From contig JASGGU010000042.1 in NCBI GenBank assembly GCA_047602645.1, positions 1 through 32,889 of the forward strand: DNA of 32,889 nucleotides. Direction: 5' to 3'. The notes below the pieces were generated by a model. That model had not been told where the DNA came from. It saw only the letters and a list, made by a program, of their open reading frames with translations, and did no database searches. Each line of letters starts with the position of its first letter. The stretch's first letter is position 1. The translations under genes were made by a program, and so were the position numbers. Positions 1 to 7,267 of the stretch are shown here, one piece after another. The stretch comes from JAEYFP01 sp047602645 (GTDB taxonomy: Bacteria > Bacillota > Clostridia > Lachnospirales > Lachnospiraceae).

Positions 1-1
1 G

Positions 2-829
2 TTTCAGATGGCGCACAATGTGCTTCGGGCTCATGGCAAGGCGGTACAGGCCATGCGCGCGCATGCGAAACAGCCGATTCAAATAGGTTTTGCACCGACG
101 GGACAGATCAGCTATCCGAAATCGGAGAGCGCGGCAGATATCGAGGCCGCAAGAAAGCATCTGTTTGCGTGCCCCGAGGAGCTTGATAATTGGACATGGA
201 ATTTGGCATGGTGGATGGATCCGGTGCTGCTTGGGAGGTATCCGGATGATGGAATGCGTCTTTATGAGCGCTTTCTTCCGAAAATTCTGCCGGAGGATCT
301 GAAGCTGATCAGCGAACCGATTGATTTTCTCGGACAGAATATTTATAACGGTCATATGATCAGTGCGCCGGATGAAAACAGCAAAGCGGAGGCAAAACGT
401 CTTGGTTATGAAATCAGCAGCCGCTATGACGGTTTCCCGCGCACAGCGGTGAAGTGGCCGGTGACGTATGAATGCCTTTATTGGGGCCCGCGCTTCCTCA
501 GCGAACGGTATGGAAAGCTTCCGATCTATATTACGGAAAACGGAATGTCGTGCACAGATGTGATTTCACTGGACGGCAAGGTGCATGATCCGAATCGGAT
601 TGATTTCCTTGCAAGATATATCGGCCGCCTGCGTGATGCGGCAAATGACGGCGTCGATGTGCGGGGATATTTTCAGTGGTCGTTTACGGATAATTTTGAA
701 TGGTCGGAAGGTTATAATGAACGGTTCGGCATTGTCTATGTGGATTACCCGACACAGCGCAGGATCCCGAAGGATTCCGCTTTCTGGTATCGGAATGTGA
801 TCGGAAGCAATGGGGAAATACTTACATAA
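2..829 (+). CDS. GH1 beta-glucosidase, 3' part (5' end outside window)
   Basis: The reading frame is open to the left edge, so this is the C-terminal part of a glycoside hydrolase family 1 enzyme that hydrolyses beta-glucosides in the cytoplasm. The nucleophile motif YITENG is visible (Glu codon at 536-538). Near the end, the DNFEWSEGYNERFG segment forms the family's aglycone and glucose O4/O6 contacts. EWxxGYxxRFG is typical of non-phosphorylated beta-glucosidases; 6-phospho-beta-glucosidases usually carry a Ser/Lys/Tyr phosphate-binding version. The acid/base NEP motif must lie upstream of the window. Gene identity is clear; exact sugar specificity is inferred. A hairpin terminator follows directly. 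Confidence 0.9.
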   Translation, partial: FQMAHNVLRAHGKAVQAMRAHAKQPIQIGFAPTGQISYPKSESAADIEAARKHLFACPEELDNWTWNLAWWMDPVLLGRYPDDGMRLYERFLPKILPEDLKLISEPIDFLGQNIYNGHMISAPDENSKAEAKRLGYEISSRYDGFPRTAVKWPVTYECLYWGPRFLSERYGKLPIYITENGMSCTDVISLDGKVHDPNRIDFLARYIGRLRDAANDGVDVRGYFQWSFTDNFEWSEGYNERFGIVYVDYPTQRRIPKDSAFWYRNVIGSNGEILT

Positions 830-857
830 TCGGAATGAAATGATATAGAAGCCATGC

Positions 858-889
858 TGTCCGCTCCCTCATTTATGAGGGAGCGGACA
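858..889 (+). terminator. Rho-independent terminator of the GH1 gene
   Basis: A perfect 14-bp inverted repeat (arms 858-871 and 876-889) with a 4-base loop is followed by TTTGCTT. It lies between the GH1 stop codon and the end of the oppositely oriented ABC permease gene at 911, so it may serve both strands. The U-run is imperfect. Confidence 0.75.
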
Positions 890-910
890 CTTTGCTTAGT
901 TGTTCTGATC

Positions 911-1735
911 TTAATCGAGATTGAGTTTTTTATCCGTGAGCTTCCAGGTTACCAGATAGAAAATTACACAAAGAAGAAAGCTAAAGCCTATGCTTGTGGC
1001 AAGGGTCAAACGGATATAGTTGATCGTTTCCGTGGCTGAAGAAAAGCTGCCGTCATAGAAGAGAAGGTTGAAATATCCTGTAAATGTCAACTGTATGAAG
1101 GAAAAAACCTGAACAATCGCGTAGATACCACAAAAGGCAAGGATAGAACCAATGATCTTATGCTTTGTAAATAATTGACCGATTGCCAGTGAAGCGCTCA
1201 GATTCAAAAAAGAATAGACAGCACTTAGGATCAGCATAATGGGGATCATCCAGACGAAGAAGCTGAAAGGCGTCGTGCTGATCTGGTTAAACTCATCAAT
1301 TCCCTTCAAAAACTCCTGATAAATAATTCTCAGTTCGCTAGGATTCGCCTGTGTAAATACAAGAAACAGAATGGAAACGAAAAGCATGACGTAGGTAATA
1401 CAAAGCCAGATGGCGGCGGCGAGCCCTTTGCCGACAATCAGCGTATGAACGGACACAGGCAGCGTGTGAGTCAGATAACCTTCATCGCTGTACATCGTCT
1501 TATAAAAACGGACAATGACAAAGATATATGCGGCACACGTCACCGCAACCAAAGCGAAAAAGTAGAGCATGAGTGTGGTCATAGAAACTGTCTGAGTAAG
1601 CAGGCTTTTGGAATCAGCGGGGAAGAATTTTAAAGCAAAGCTGCCGAGCAGCGTGATGGCGATCAGCAGCAGATTAACAGGAAGCAATACCTTTGTAATT
1701 GCAATCCATTCCTGCCTGAATAATTTTTTTAACAT
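911..1735 (-). CDS. ABC transporter permease of a YtrA-type GntR/ABC operon
   Basis: The 274-residue protein has about six hydrophobic segments (for example residues 17-37, 57-77, 105-128, 162-182) and no nucleotide-binding motif. This is the make-up of an ABC-2 type permease subunit. Its ATG overlaps the last codons of the upstream ATPase gene (7-base overlap, 1729-1735), with AGGGAGGTG as ribosome binding site inside that gene, so translation is coupled. It should sit in the cytoplasmic membrane with the ATPase next door. Family relatives include systems responding to cell-wall-active compounds, but the substrate here cannot be read from sequence. Confidence 0.8.
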   Translation of the reverse strand: MLKKLFRQEWIAITKVLLPVNLLLIAITLLGSFALKFFPADSKSLLTQTVSMTTLMLYFFALVAVTCAAYIFVIVRFYKTMYSDEGYLTHTLPVSVHTLIVGKGLAAAIWLCITYVMLFVSILFLVFTQANPSELRIIYQEFLKGIDEFNQISTTPFSFFVWMIPIMLILSAVYSFLNLSASLAIGQLFTKHKIIGSILAFCGIYAIVQVFSFIQLTFTGYFNLLFYDGSFSSATETINYIRLTLATSIGFSFLLCVIFYLVTWKLTDKKLNLD

Positions 1736-2427
1736 GCGAACACCTCCCTGAACAGTGCATCTACGGACTTGTTGTTTTTCTCCCGGATTTCGTCGATCGT
1801 CGAATGCAGGAGAACTTCTCCGTTTTTGATGAAAACTGCCTCGTCGAGCACATTTTCAATATCCGATATCAAATGTGTGGAAATCAAAATCGTAGCGTTT
1901 TCATTGTAATTTGTAATAATTGTATTTAAAATATAATCCCTCGCGGCGGGATCGACACCGGCAATCGGCTCGTCGAGCAGATAAAGATCTGCTTCCCGGC
2001 TCATGACAAGAATGAGCTGTACCTTTTCCTTTGTTCCCTTGGAAAGTGTTTTCAGCTTTCGATCCGGTTCAATGCCGAGATTTTTTAACATCATTTCTGC
2101 TCGGTCCATACTGAAATCCTCATAAAATTCGGAAAAATAGTTGATGATGTCGCTTACCTTCATCCAGGAATTTAAATAGGTGCGTTCCGGCAGATAGGAG
2201 ACACATTTCTTTGTCTCAATGGATGGTGCCGTGCCGTTGATTGTAAGTGTGCCGGCAGTCGCCGTCAAAAGCCCGCTTGCTATTTTAATCAGCGTTGTTT
2301 TGCCGCTTCCGTTTGGCCCGAGCAGTCCTATGATCTTTCCGCTTTCAAGCGTTAAATTCAGATTGTTGAGCGCGCAAAATGTGCCGTATTTTTTTGTTAA
2401 GCCATTGCATTGCATGATTGTGCTCAT
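1729..2427 (-). CDS. ABC transporter ATP-binding protein (YtrB-like)
   Basis: A 232-residue ATPase powers the adjacent permease. Visible motifs are Walker A GPNGSGKTT near residues 37-45, a degenerate signature LSKGTKEK near residue 129, Walker B DLYLLDEP near residue 148 with the catalytic Glu, a D-loop-like GVDPAAR, and the switch His in STHL. The short length and position behind a GntR gene match YtrB/BcrA-type exporters. Its start overlaps the regulator's stop by 4 bases (ATGA), indicating one coupled transcription unit. Confidence 0.92.
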   Translation of the reverse strand: MSTIMQCNGLTKKYGTFCALNNLNLTLESGKIIGLLGPNGSGKTTLIKIASGLLTATAGTLTINGTAPSIETKKCVSYLPERTYLNSWMKVSDIINYFSEFYEDFSMDRAEMMLKNLGIEPDRKLKTLSKGTKEKVQLILVMSREADLYLLDEPIAGVDPAARDYILNTIITNYNENATILISTHLISDIENVLDEAVFIKNGEVLLHSTIDEIREKNNKSVDALFREVFAC

Positions 2428-2795
2428 TGTTCGTCCCCCTTCATTGAGCTTTTTATCAGGTCAATGATTTCCTGATTGTTAAAGCCGTACTGTTTCATTT
2501 TTTCAAAAAACAGCCTCACTTCTTCGAAAGCGAGCTTTTTTCTTAAATCCTGTATCATGGTGGTGTCCTCCGTTACCATTCTGCCGCTTGTGCGTATTGT
2601 AATGATCAAACCGCTGCCTTCCAGTTCGGAAAAGGCTTTCTGCATTGTATTCGGATTGACGGCTGCCTCCGCTGCCAATTCCCGCACCGAGGGAAGCTTG
2701 CTGCCCGGCTTGTAAAAGCCTGCGACGACGCGCATTTGAATTTCTTCGATAAGCTGTAAGTAGATTGCACGGTCATTATCTAATTTCCATGACAT
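2424..2795 (-). CDS. GntR family regulator, YtrA/YhcF subfamily
   Basis: The 123-residue protein has an N-terminal winged helix-turn-helix (about residues 10-75, including LPSVRELAAEAAVNPNTMQKAFSELE). Only a short helical tail follows, the size and layout of the YtrA subfamily, which lacks a large ligand-binding domain. These proteins normally repress their own ABC operon. The gene is first in the operon, has an AGGAGG ribosome binding site, and is preceded by a palindrome at the promoter. The inducing signal is unknown. Confidence 0.92.
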   Translation of the reverse strand: MSWKLDNDRAIYLQLIEEIQMRVVAGFYKPGSKLPSVRELAAEAAVNPNTMQKAFSELEGSGLIITIRTSGRMVTEDTTMIQDLRKKLAFEEVRLFFEKMKQYGFNNQEIIDLIKSSMKGDEQ

Positions 2796-2818
2796 AGTAA
2801 TCCTCCTTTCTTCACGAC

Positions 2819-2838
2819 TGTATTAGTTAAGTAATACA
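2819..2838 (-). promoter_or_regulatory. Probable operator of the GntR regulator
   Basis: TGTATTA and TAATACA form a perfect 7-base inverted repeat with a 6-base spacer. The site overlaps the predicted -10 element and start of transcription of the GntR/ABC operon, as expected for autorepression. A further partial half-site (AATACA) follows at 2841-2846. Binding by this regulator is inferred. Confidence 0.65.
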
Positions 2839-2864
2839 ATAATACATAAGGGGGAAAATGTCAA
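2836..2864 (-). promoter_or_regulatory. Promoter of the GntR/ABC operon
   Basis: On the minus strand, TTGACA (2859-2864) is a perfect -35 box. A 17-base spacer leads to TATTGT (2836-2841) as -10. It points into the gntR gene 40 bases downstream. Confidence 0.65.
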
Positions 2865-3003
2865 CATCTTAGATGAAAAATATTGCGCAGGATCAGAAAA
2901 TTGTGGTACGATAAAACAAATCGTCAGATCGTGTCTGATAAGGAAAGGCGCATATCTGAAATGAAATATAAATCAAAACATCGGAACATGGGAGGCTTTT
3001 ATT

Positions 3004-4119
3004 ATGAGCGAAGAAGCAAGCTACGACAGCATCAGAAATGCCCAGATGACAAATACGATGCGGGAGACAGACAGAAAATGTCCGCAGTGCGGCGGAACAA
3101 TGGATTTTGATCCGGCAACGGGAGGCCTTCACTGCCCATTTTGCGATTATCGGGAAGAAATTAAGGAGCCGGTGTCAGGATCTGAATTTGATACTGTAGA
3201 GGAACAGGACTTTGCATCCGCGGAACTGACGGGAAACTGCGACTGGGGTATTGCACAAAAGACTGTAATTTGTAAATCCTGCGGCGCACAGTCTGTGTAT
3301 GATACATTGGAGGTTGCCAGCACCTGTCCTTACTGCGGGTCCAATCAGGTCATGGAAGCGAATGATGTAAACACGCTCGCTCCGGGAGGTGTCGTTGCAT
3401 TTAAGATTACCGCAAAGCAGGCGGGCAGCGCGTTCAAAATGTGGATCAAGAAAAAGTGGTTCTGTCCGAGAGAGGCAAAGGAAAGTGCAAAGGCGGAGTC
3501 CTTTCACGGTGTCTATCTGCCGTACTGGACCTTTGATGCGGATATTACGACTTTTTATTCCGCGAAATATGGCATAGAACGATCAACCCAAAGAGATGGA
3601 AAGACTGTAACTGTGACGGATTGGTATCCGACATCGGGTATGTACAGCCAGTTTATCAATGACCAGCTTGTATCCGGTACAACAAACCATGAGGAAAGCA
3701 CGATGCGGGCAATTGAGCCGTTTGATACGGAGGATAACCGGCTATACCGGCCGGAATATATCGCGGGCTTTGCGGCGGAGCGCTATTCCATTGGACTTAA
3801 GGATGCGTGGGAGAAGGCAAAAAGCTTTATCAAAAGCCGTTTAGCGGGGCTGATAGAAGCCAAAATCAAGGGAGAGCATCGTGCGGATAGTGTCAAAAAT
3901 CTTGCGATGAAAACAACCTATCGGAATATTACATATAAATATCTGATGCTGCCGATTTGGATATCAAGTTTTACCTATAAGGGAAAGATTTATCAGTTTA
4001 TGGTAAATGGACAGACCGGAAAGGTGGGCGGGCATTCACCGATTTCCGCGCTGCGGGTTGCGCTTGCCGTACTGGTTGCAATTGCAGTCCTCTGTCTGAT
4101 TACATGGCTTACTATTTAA
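3004..4119 (+). CDS. Zinc-ribbon (TFIIB-type) protein with a C-terminal membrane anchor
   Basis: The 371-residue protein begins with two zinc ribbons: CPQCGG...CPFC near residues 26-47 and CKSCGA...CPYC near residues 90-112. A central domain rich in Trp, Tyr and Phe follows, and one hydrophobic helix closes the protein (about residues 347-370, Leu/Ile/Val/Ala-rich). Related proteins are common in Firmicutes and usually named TFIIB-type zinc ribbon proteins; I know of no established function. The start is supported by GGGAGG 8 bases upstream. It is transcribed divergently from the GntR operon across a 208-base gap, where a weak promoter may exist (TTGCGC at 2883, TACGAT at 2907). Confidence 0.75.
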   Translation: MSEEASYDSIRNAQMTNTMRETDRKCPQCGGTMDFDPATGGLHCPFCDYREEIKEPVSGSEFDTVEEQDFASAELTGNCDWGIAQKTVICKSCGAQSVYDTLEVASTCPYCGSNQVMEANDVNTLAPGGVVAFKITAKQAGSAFKMWIKKKWFCPREAKESAKAESFHGVYLPYWTFDADITTFYSAKYGIERSTQRDGKTVTVTDWYPTSGMYSQFINDQLVSGTTNHEESTMRAIEPFDTEDNRLYRPEYIAGFAAERYSIGLKDAWEKAKSFIKSRLAGLIEAKIKGEHRADSVKNLAMKTTYRNITYKYLMLPIWISSFTYKGKIYQFMVNGQTGKVGGHSPISALRVALAVLVAIAVLCLITWLTI

Positions 4120-4126
4120 AATGGCA

Positions 4127-4155
4127 TTGACAGACGTTTCAAAAACCGATATACT
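4127..4155 (+). promoter_or_regulatory. Sigma-A promoter for the two sulfur amino acid PLP enzymes
   Basis: TTGACA (4127-4132), a 17-base spacer and TATACT (4150-4155) form a near-consensus promoter 52 bases ahead of the next start codon. The leader is too short for a SAM or other known riboswitch. Confidence 0.8.
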
Positions 4156-4207
4156 ACTATTCATATTTAAATGATAGGAAAAGAGAGCTATAGGAGGATG
4201 AAGCGGT

Positions 4208-5356
4208 ATGGCATATGAATTTGAAACGAGCTGCTTGCATGGAAAAATAGAAGAACACGACGAAGCTCATTACGGGGCGCTTAGTTATCCGATTTATCAG
4301 ACGGCCACCTTCTCACACAAAAGTCTTGGCGAGAGCAGCGGTTATGATTATTCGAGACTGCAGAATCCGACGCGGCAGCATCTGGAAGAGGTGATGAGCG
4401 TGTTGGAAAGCGCTTATGATACAATCGCATTTTCGAGCGGTATGGCGGCGATATCGGTCATAATGGAGCTTTTTTCACCCGGAAGCCACATCATCGCTTC
4501 GGAAGATTTATACGGCGGAACGACTCGTTTTTTTGAAAAGATTAACCGAAAAAACGGTTATGACTTCACTTATGTGGACACATCCGATATAGAGCAGATC
4601 GAGGCAGCCTTGCGGGAAAATACGGCGGCAGTTTTTGTGGAAACGCCGACGAATCCGATGATGTATGTGACCGATTTGCGAAAAACGGCGGAATTGACAA
4701 GGGAACATGGACTGCTGCTCATCGTGGACAATACATTTTTATCCCCATATTTTCAGAAGCCTCTGCTGCTTGGTGCGGATATCGTCGTGGAGAGCGGGAC
4801 AAAATTTTTGTGCGGACATAATGATACACTGGCAGGTTTTTTATCGGTAAAGGATCAGGAGCTTTCCGAGAAGCTGCGTTATCTGTTTAAGACGACGGGA
4901 GCAGGACTTGCACCGTTTGACAGCTGGCTGCTGCTCAGAGGAATCAAGACGCTGCCTCTTCGGATGGAGCGGCAGCAGGAAAATGCGTTTTTGGTTGTAA
5001 AATGGCTGCAGGCACAAAAGGAGATCGAACAGGTTGCCTATATCGGACTTGAAACACATCCGTCCTATTCTGTTCATAAGGGCCAATCCACGGGCTTCGG
5101 ATCGATGATTTCCTTTAGGGTAGACAGCGAGGAGACAGCCGGGAGGTTGTTAAACGGCGTTAAGCTGATCCGGTTTGCGGAGAGTCTTGGCGGGGTGGAG
5201 AGCCTGATTACTTATCCGGTTACACAAACACATGCGGATCTGCCGATAGAGGAACGGTTAAAACGGGGAATTGATTACCGTCTGCTCAGGCTTTCGGTTG
5301 GTATTGAAAATGAAAAGGATTTGATTGAAGATTTGGAGCAAGCGCTCCATGCATAA
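4208..5356 (+). CDS. Cys/Met metabolism PLP enzyme (cystathionine gamma-synthase / lyase family)
   Basis: The 382-residue protein is a fold-type I PLP enzyme of the Cys/Met metabolism family. It shows YSRLQNPT near the N-terminus, the cofactor-contacting SSGMAA, the VDNTFLSPY Asp motif, and the Schiff-base lysine in SGTKFLCGHND (Lys199). Members catalyse cystathionine gamma-synthesis, cystathionine beta- or gamma-cleavage, or methionine gamma-cleavage, and the sequence alone does not separate these. It is followed after 25 bases by a MalY/PatB-type beta-lyase. One plausible reading is that this enzyme makes or processes cystathionine and the next one cleaves it. AGGAGGA is the ribosome binding site. 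Confidence 0.88.
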   Translation: MAYEFETSCLHGKIEEHDEAHYGALSYPIYQTATFSHKSLGESSGYDYSRLQNPTRQHLEEVMSVLESAYDTIAFSSGMAAISVIMELFSPGSHIIASEDLYGGTTRFFEKINRKNGYDFTYVDTSDIEQIEAALRENTAAVFVETPTNPMMYVTDLRKTAELTREHGLLLIVDNTFLSPYFQKPLLLGADIVVESGTKFLCGHNDTLAGFLSVKDQELSEKLRYLFKTTGAGLAPFDSWLLLRGIKTLPLRMERQQENAFLVVKWLQAQKEIEQVAYIGLETHPSYSVHKGQSTGFGSMISFRVDSEETAGRLLNGVKLIRFAESLGGVESLITYPVTQTHADLPIEERLKRGIDYRLLRLSVGIENEKDLIEDLEQALHA

Positions 5357-5381
5357 ATAACGGAAGACGGAGGAAGTTGTG

Positions 5382-6563
5382 ATGAGCCGGTTTGACGAGA
5401 TCATAGACAGAAAAAATACATACAGCCTGAAATATGATTACGCTAAGGAACGGGGAATTCCGGAGGATACACTCCCGATGTGGGTTGCAGACATGGACTT
5501 TCGGGCGCCTGAGGAGGTGCTGTCTGCATTAAAGCGGGAGGCGGAGCATGGGATTTTTGGCTATAGCGAGCCAAAGGCGGATTATTATGAGGCGGTACAG
5601 GACTGGTTCCTGAAAAATCATCGATATCGATTTGAGCGCGAATGGATGGTAAAAACGCCTGGTATCGTGTTTGCGATCGCGATGGCGGTTCGTGCACTGA
5701 CACAAAAAGGGGATGCTGTCATGATACAGCGCCCCGTATATTATCCGTTTTCCGAGGTGATCCGAAAAAATGAAAGAGTGCTCGTTAACAATCCACTGCG
5801 CTTTGTAAATGAGGGTTATGAAATCGATTTTGCGGATATGGAGCAAAAGCTGGCAAATGAGCATGTTAAGCTATTTATTTTTTGCAGCCCGCACAATCCG
5901 GTTGGGCGGGTATGGAAAAAAGAAGAGCTGGTACGAATCGTGGAGCTGTGCCGGAAATACGGTACCCTTATTGTTTCCGATGAAATCCATGCGGACTTTA
6001 CTTTTGAAGGAAGTACGCATATCCCAATCGCGACAGTTGGGGGGGATTATGAGGAACAGATCATTACCTGTACGGCAGCGAGTAAAACCTTTAATCTTGC
6101 CGGGCTCCAGACGTCCAATATCATTATCAAAAATGAACAGATCCGCAGAGCGGTGCTTAAGGAAATCCATAAGAATGGTTTCAGTGAAATCAATATTTTC
6201 GGTCTGCTGGCGACGAAGGCCGCCTATGAGCATGGAGGAGCATGGCTTGAGGAGTGCAGGGCGTATCTGACTGAAAATGTGACCTGTGTCCGCAGCTTTT
6301 TAAAAGAGCATCTGCCCGGTGTACGGCTTATTGAGCCGGAGGGAACCTATCTGTTGTGGCTGGATTTTACTTCGTTTGGCTATTCGGATAAGCAGCTGCA
6401 TGAGATATTGACTGAGAAGGCGAAACTCTGGCTCGATGACGGGACGATGTTTGGTCCCGAAGGCAGCGGCTTTGCACGAATGAATATTACCTGCCCGCGT
6501 GCGGTATTAATGCAGGCTATGGAGCAGCTTGGGGCGGCATTTAATTCCCTTTCATTTTTGTGA
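5382..6563 (+). CDS. MalY/PatB-type cystathionine beta-lyase (aminotransferase class I/II fold)
   Basis: The 393-residue protein begins with the family's typical segment (LPMWVADMDF near residue 27). It carries the PLP-site SPHNPVGRVW, the Asp motif SDEIHADF, and the Schiff-base lysine in ASKTFNLAG (Lys235). Family members cleave cystathionine or cysteine by C-S beta-elimination. A GTG codon lies just before the ATG at 5382; I chose the ATG because it is 7 bases from GGAGGA, while GTG would be only 4 away. The gene is almost certainly cotranscribed with the preceding PLP enzyme. Confidence 0.9.
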   Translation: MSRFDEIIDRKNTYSLKYDYAKERGIPEDTLPMWVADMDFRAPEEVLSALKREAEHGIFGYSEPKADYYEAVQDWFLKNHRYRFEREWMVKTPGIVFAIAMAVRALTQKGDAVMIQRPVYYPFSEVIRKNERVLVNNPLRFVNEGYEIDFADMEQKLANEHVKLFIFCSPHNPVGRVWKKEELVRIVELCRKYGTLIVSDEIHADFTFEGSTHIPIATVGGDYEEQIITCTAASKTFNLAGLQTSNIIIKNEQIRRAVLKEIHKNGFSEINIFGLLATKAAYEHGGAWLEECRAYLTENVTCVRSFLKEHLPGVRLIEPEGTYLLWLDFTSFGYSDKQLHEILTEKAKLWLDDGTMFGPEGSGFARMNITCPRAVLMQAMEQLGAAFNSLSFL

Positions 6564-6609
6564 ATAATCGCACTCCCTCCGAATATACATGGAGTAGGAG
6601 GGTGATGGT

Positions 6610-6984
6610 ATGAAGCAGTTCATGAAAATAGATCAGAGGGTGATCTGGGTTTTAAAGGCGCTGCTGGGCGCTTACATTATTACGGGGCTTTTGCTTATCG
6701 TGCTCGCATCGCTTTTATTCAAGCTGCAGCTTTCGGAGCAGGCGGTCAATATCGGAATTATCGTAATTTATATTTTGTCCACATTTTTGGCCGGACTTTA
6801 TTTGGGAAAAAAATTTAAAAATAAGAAATTTATTTGGGGACTGTGCGGCGGTGCGGCATATTTTCTGGTTCTGATGCTTGTTTCTCTGCTTGTGAACAAA
6901 GGAATTGATGGGGGCATGAACGCGTTTCTGACGACATTTCTGATGTGCGCGCTGAGCGGGACGTTCGGCGGAATGGTTGCGTAA
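6610..6984 (+). CDS. Small four-helix membrane protein (TIGR04086-like)
   Basis: The 124-residue, strongly hydrophobic protein has four likely membrane helices, about residues 14-36, 45-65, 74-95 and 102-122. The middle loop is Lys-rich (GKKFKNKKF), suggesting a cytoplasmic side. Its size, pattern and position directly before the SCIFF genes match the uncharacterised TIGR04086 membrane family of Clostridia. The biochemical role is unknown; a link to SCIFF is only suggested by adjacency. The ribosome binding site is AGGAGGGTG. Confidence 0.75.
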   Translation: MKQFMKIDQRVIWVLKALLGAYIITGLLLIVLASLLFKLQLSEQAVNIGIIVIYILSTFLAGLYLGKKFKNKKFIWGLCGGAAYFLVLMLVSLLVNKGIDGGMNAFLTTFLMCALSGTFGGMVA

Positions 6985-6992
6985 AAAAAGAC

Positions 6993-7021
6993 TTTTCAAT
7001 ACCTGCCGTTTATGCTATACT
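6993..7021 (+). promoter_or_regulatory. Promoter of scfA with extended -10
   Basis: TTTTCA (6993-6998), a 17-base spacer and TATACT (7016-7021), with TG one base before the -10 box, lie 28 bases ahead of the scfA start. This would let scfA be expressed independently of the upstream membrane protein. Confidence 0.6.
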
Positions 7022-7048
7022 TACGTTTGACAAGGAGGAATGGGAATT

Positions 7049-7192
7049 ATGAAGCATATTCAGACATTAAATACAAAGGATTTTAAGAAATCAATGAAAA
7101 AGGGTGGATGCGGCGAATGCCAGACGTCTTGTCAGTCAGCCTGCAAGACATCCTGCACCGTTGGAAACCAGAGCTGTGAAAAGGACAAATAA
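7049..7192 (+). CDS. scfA: SCIFF peptide precursor (six cysteines in forty-five residues)
   Basis: This short gene encodes 47 residues, starting MKHIQTLNTKDFKKSMKKGG. It has six cysteines (positions 21, 24, 28, 32, 36 and 43) in the spacing typical of SCIFF, a ribosomal peptide nearly universal in Clostridia. It is modified by the radical SAM enzyme encoded next. In characterised relatives the maturase forms a thioether between a Cys and a Thr; several Thr residues between the cysteines here could serve. AGGAGGAATGGG precedes the start. The mature product's role is unknown. Confidence 0.96.
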   Translation: MKHIQTLNTKDFKKSMKKGGCGECQTSCQSACKTSCTVGNQSCEKDK

Positions 7193-7220
7193 ATAACGGG
7201 AAGAAAGCATAAAACAGAGC

Positions 7221-7243
7221 AGCAGCGGTCAATGGCCGCTGCT
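7221..7243 (+). terminator. Hairpin between scfA and scfB (attenuator or partial terminator)
   Basis: A 10-bp stem (7221-7230 with 7234-7243, one G-T pair) or an 8-bp stem with a 7-base loop is followed by TATTATT. Its place between peptide and maturase genes suggests partial termination or 3'-end protection, giving more peptide than enzyme message. Confidence 0.6.
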
Positions 7244-7267
7244 TATTATTCGGAATGAGGAATTATT

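Noticed and set aside
4156..4207. Riboswitch (SAM or similar) ahead of the sulfur amino acid genes
   Set aside because: The leader between the -10 box and start is only about 50 bases, too short for known classes.
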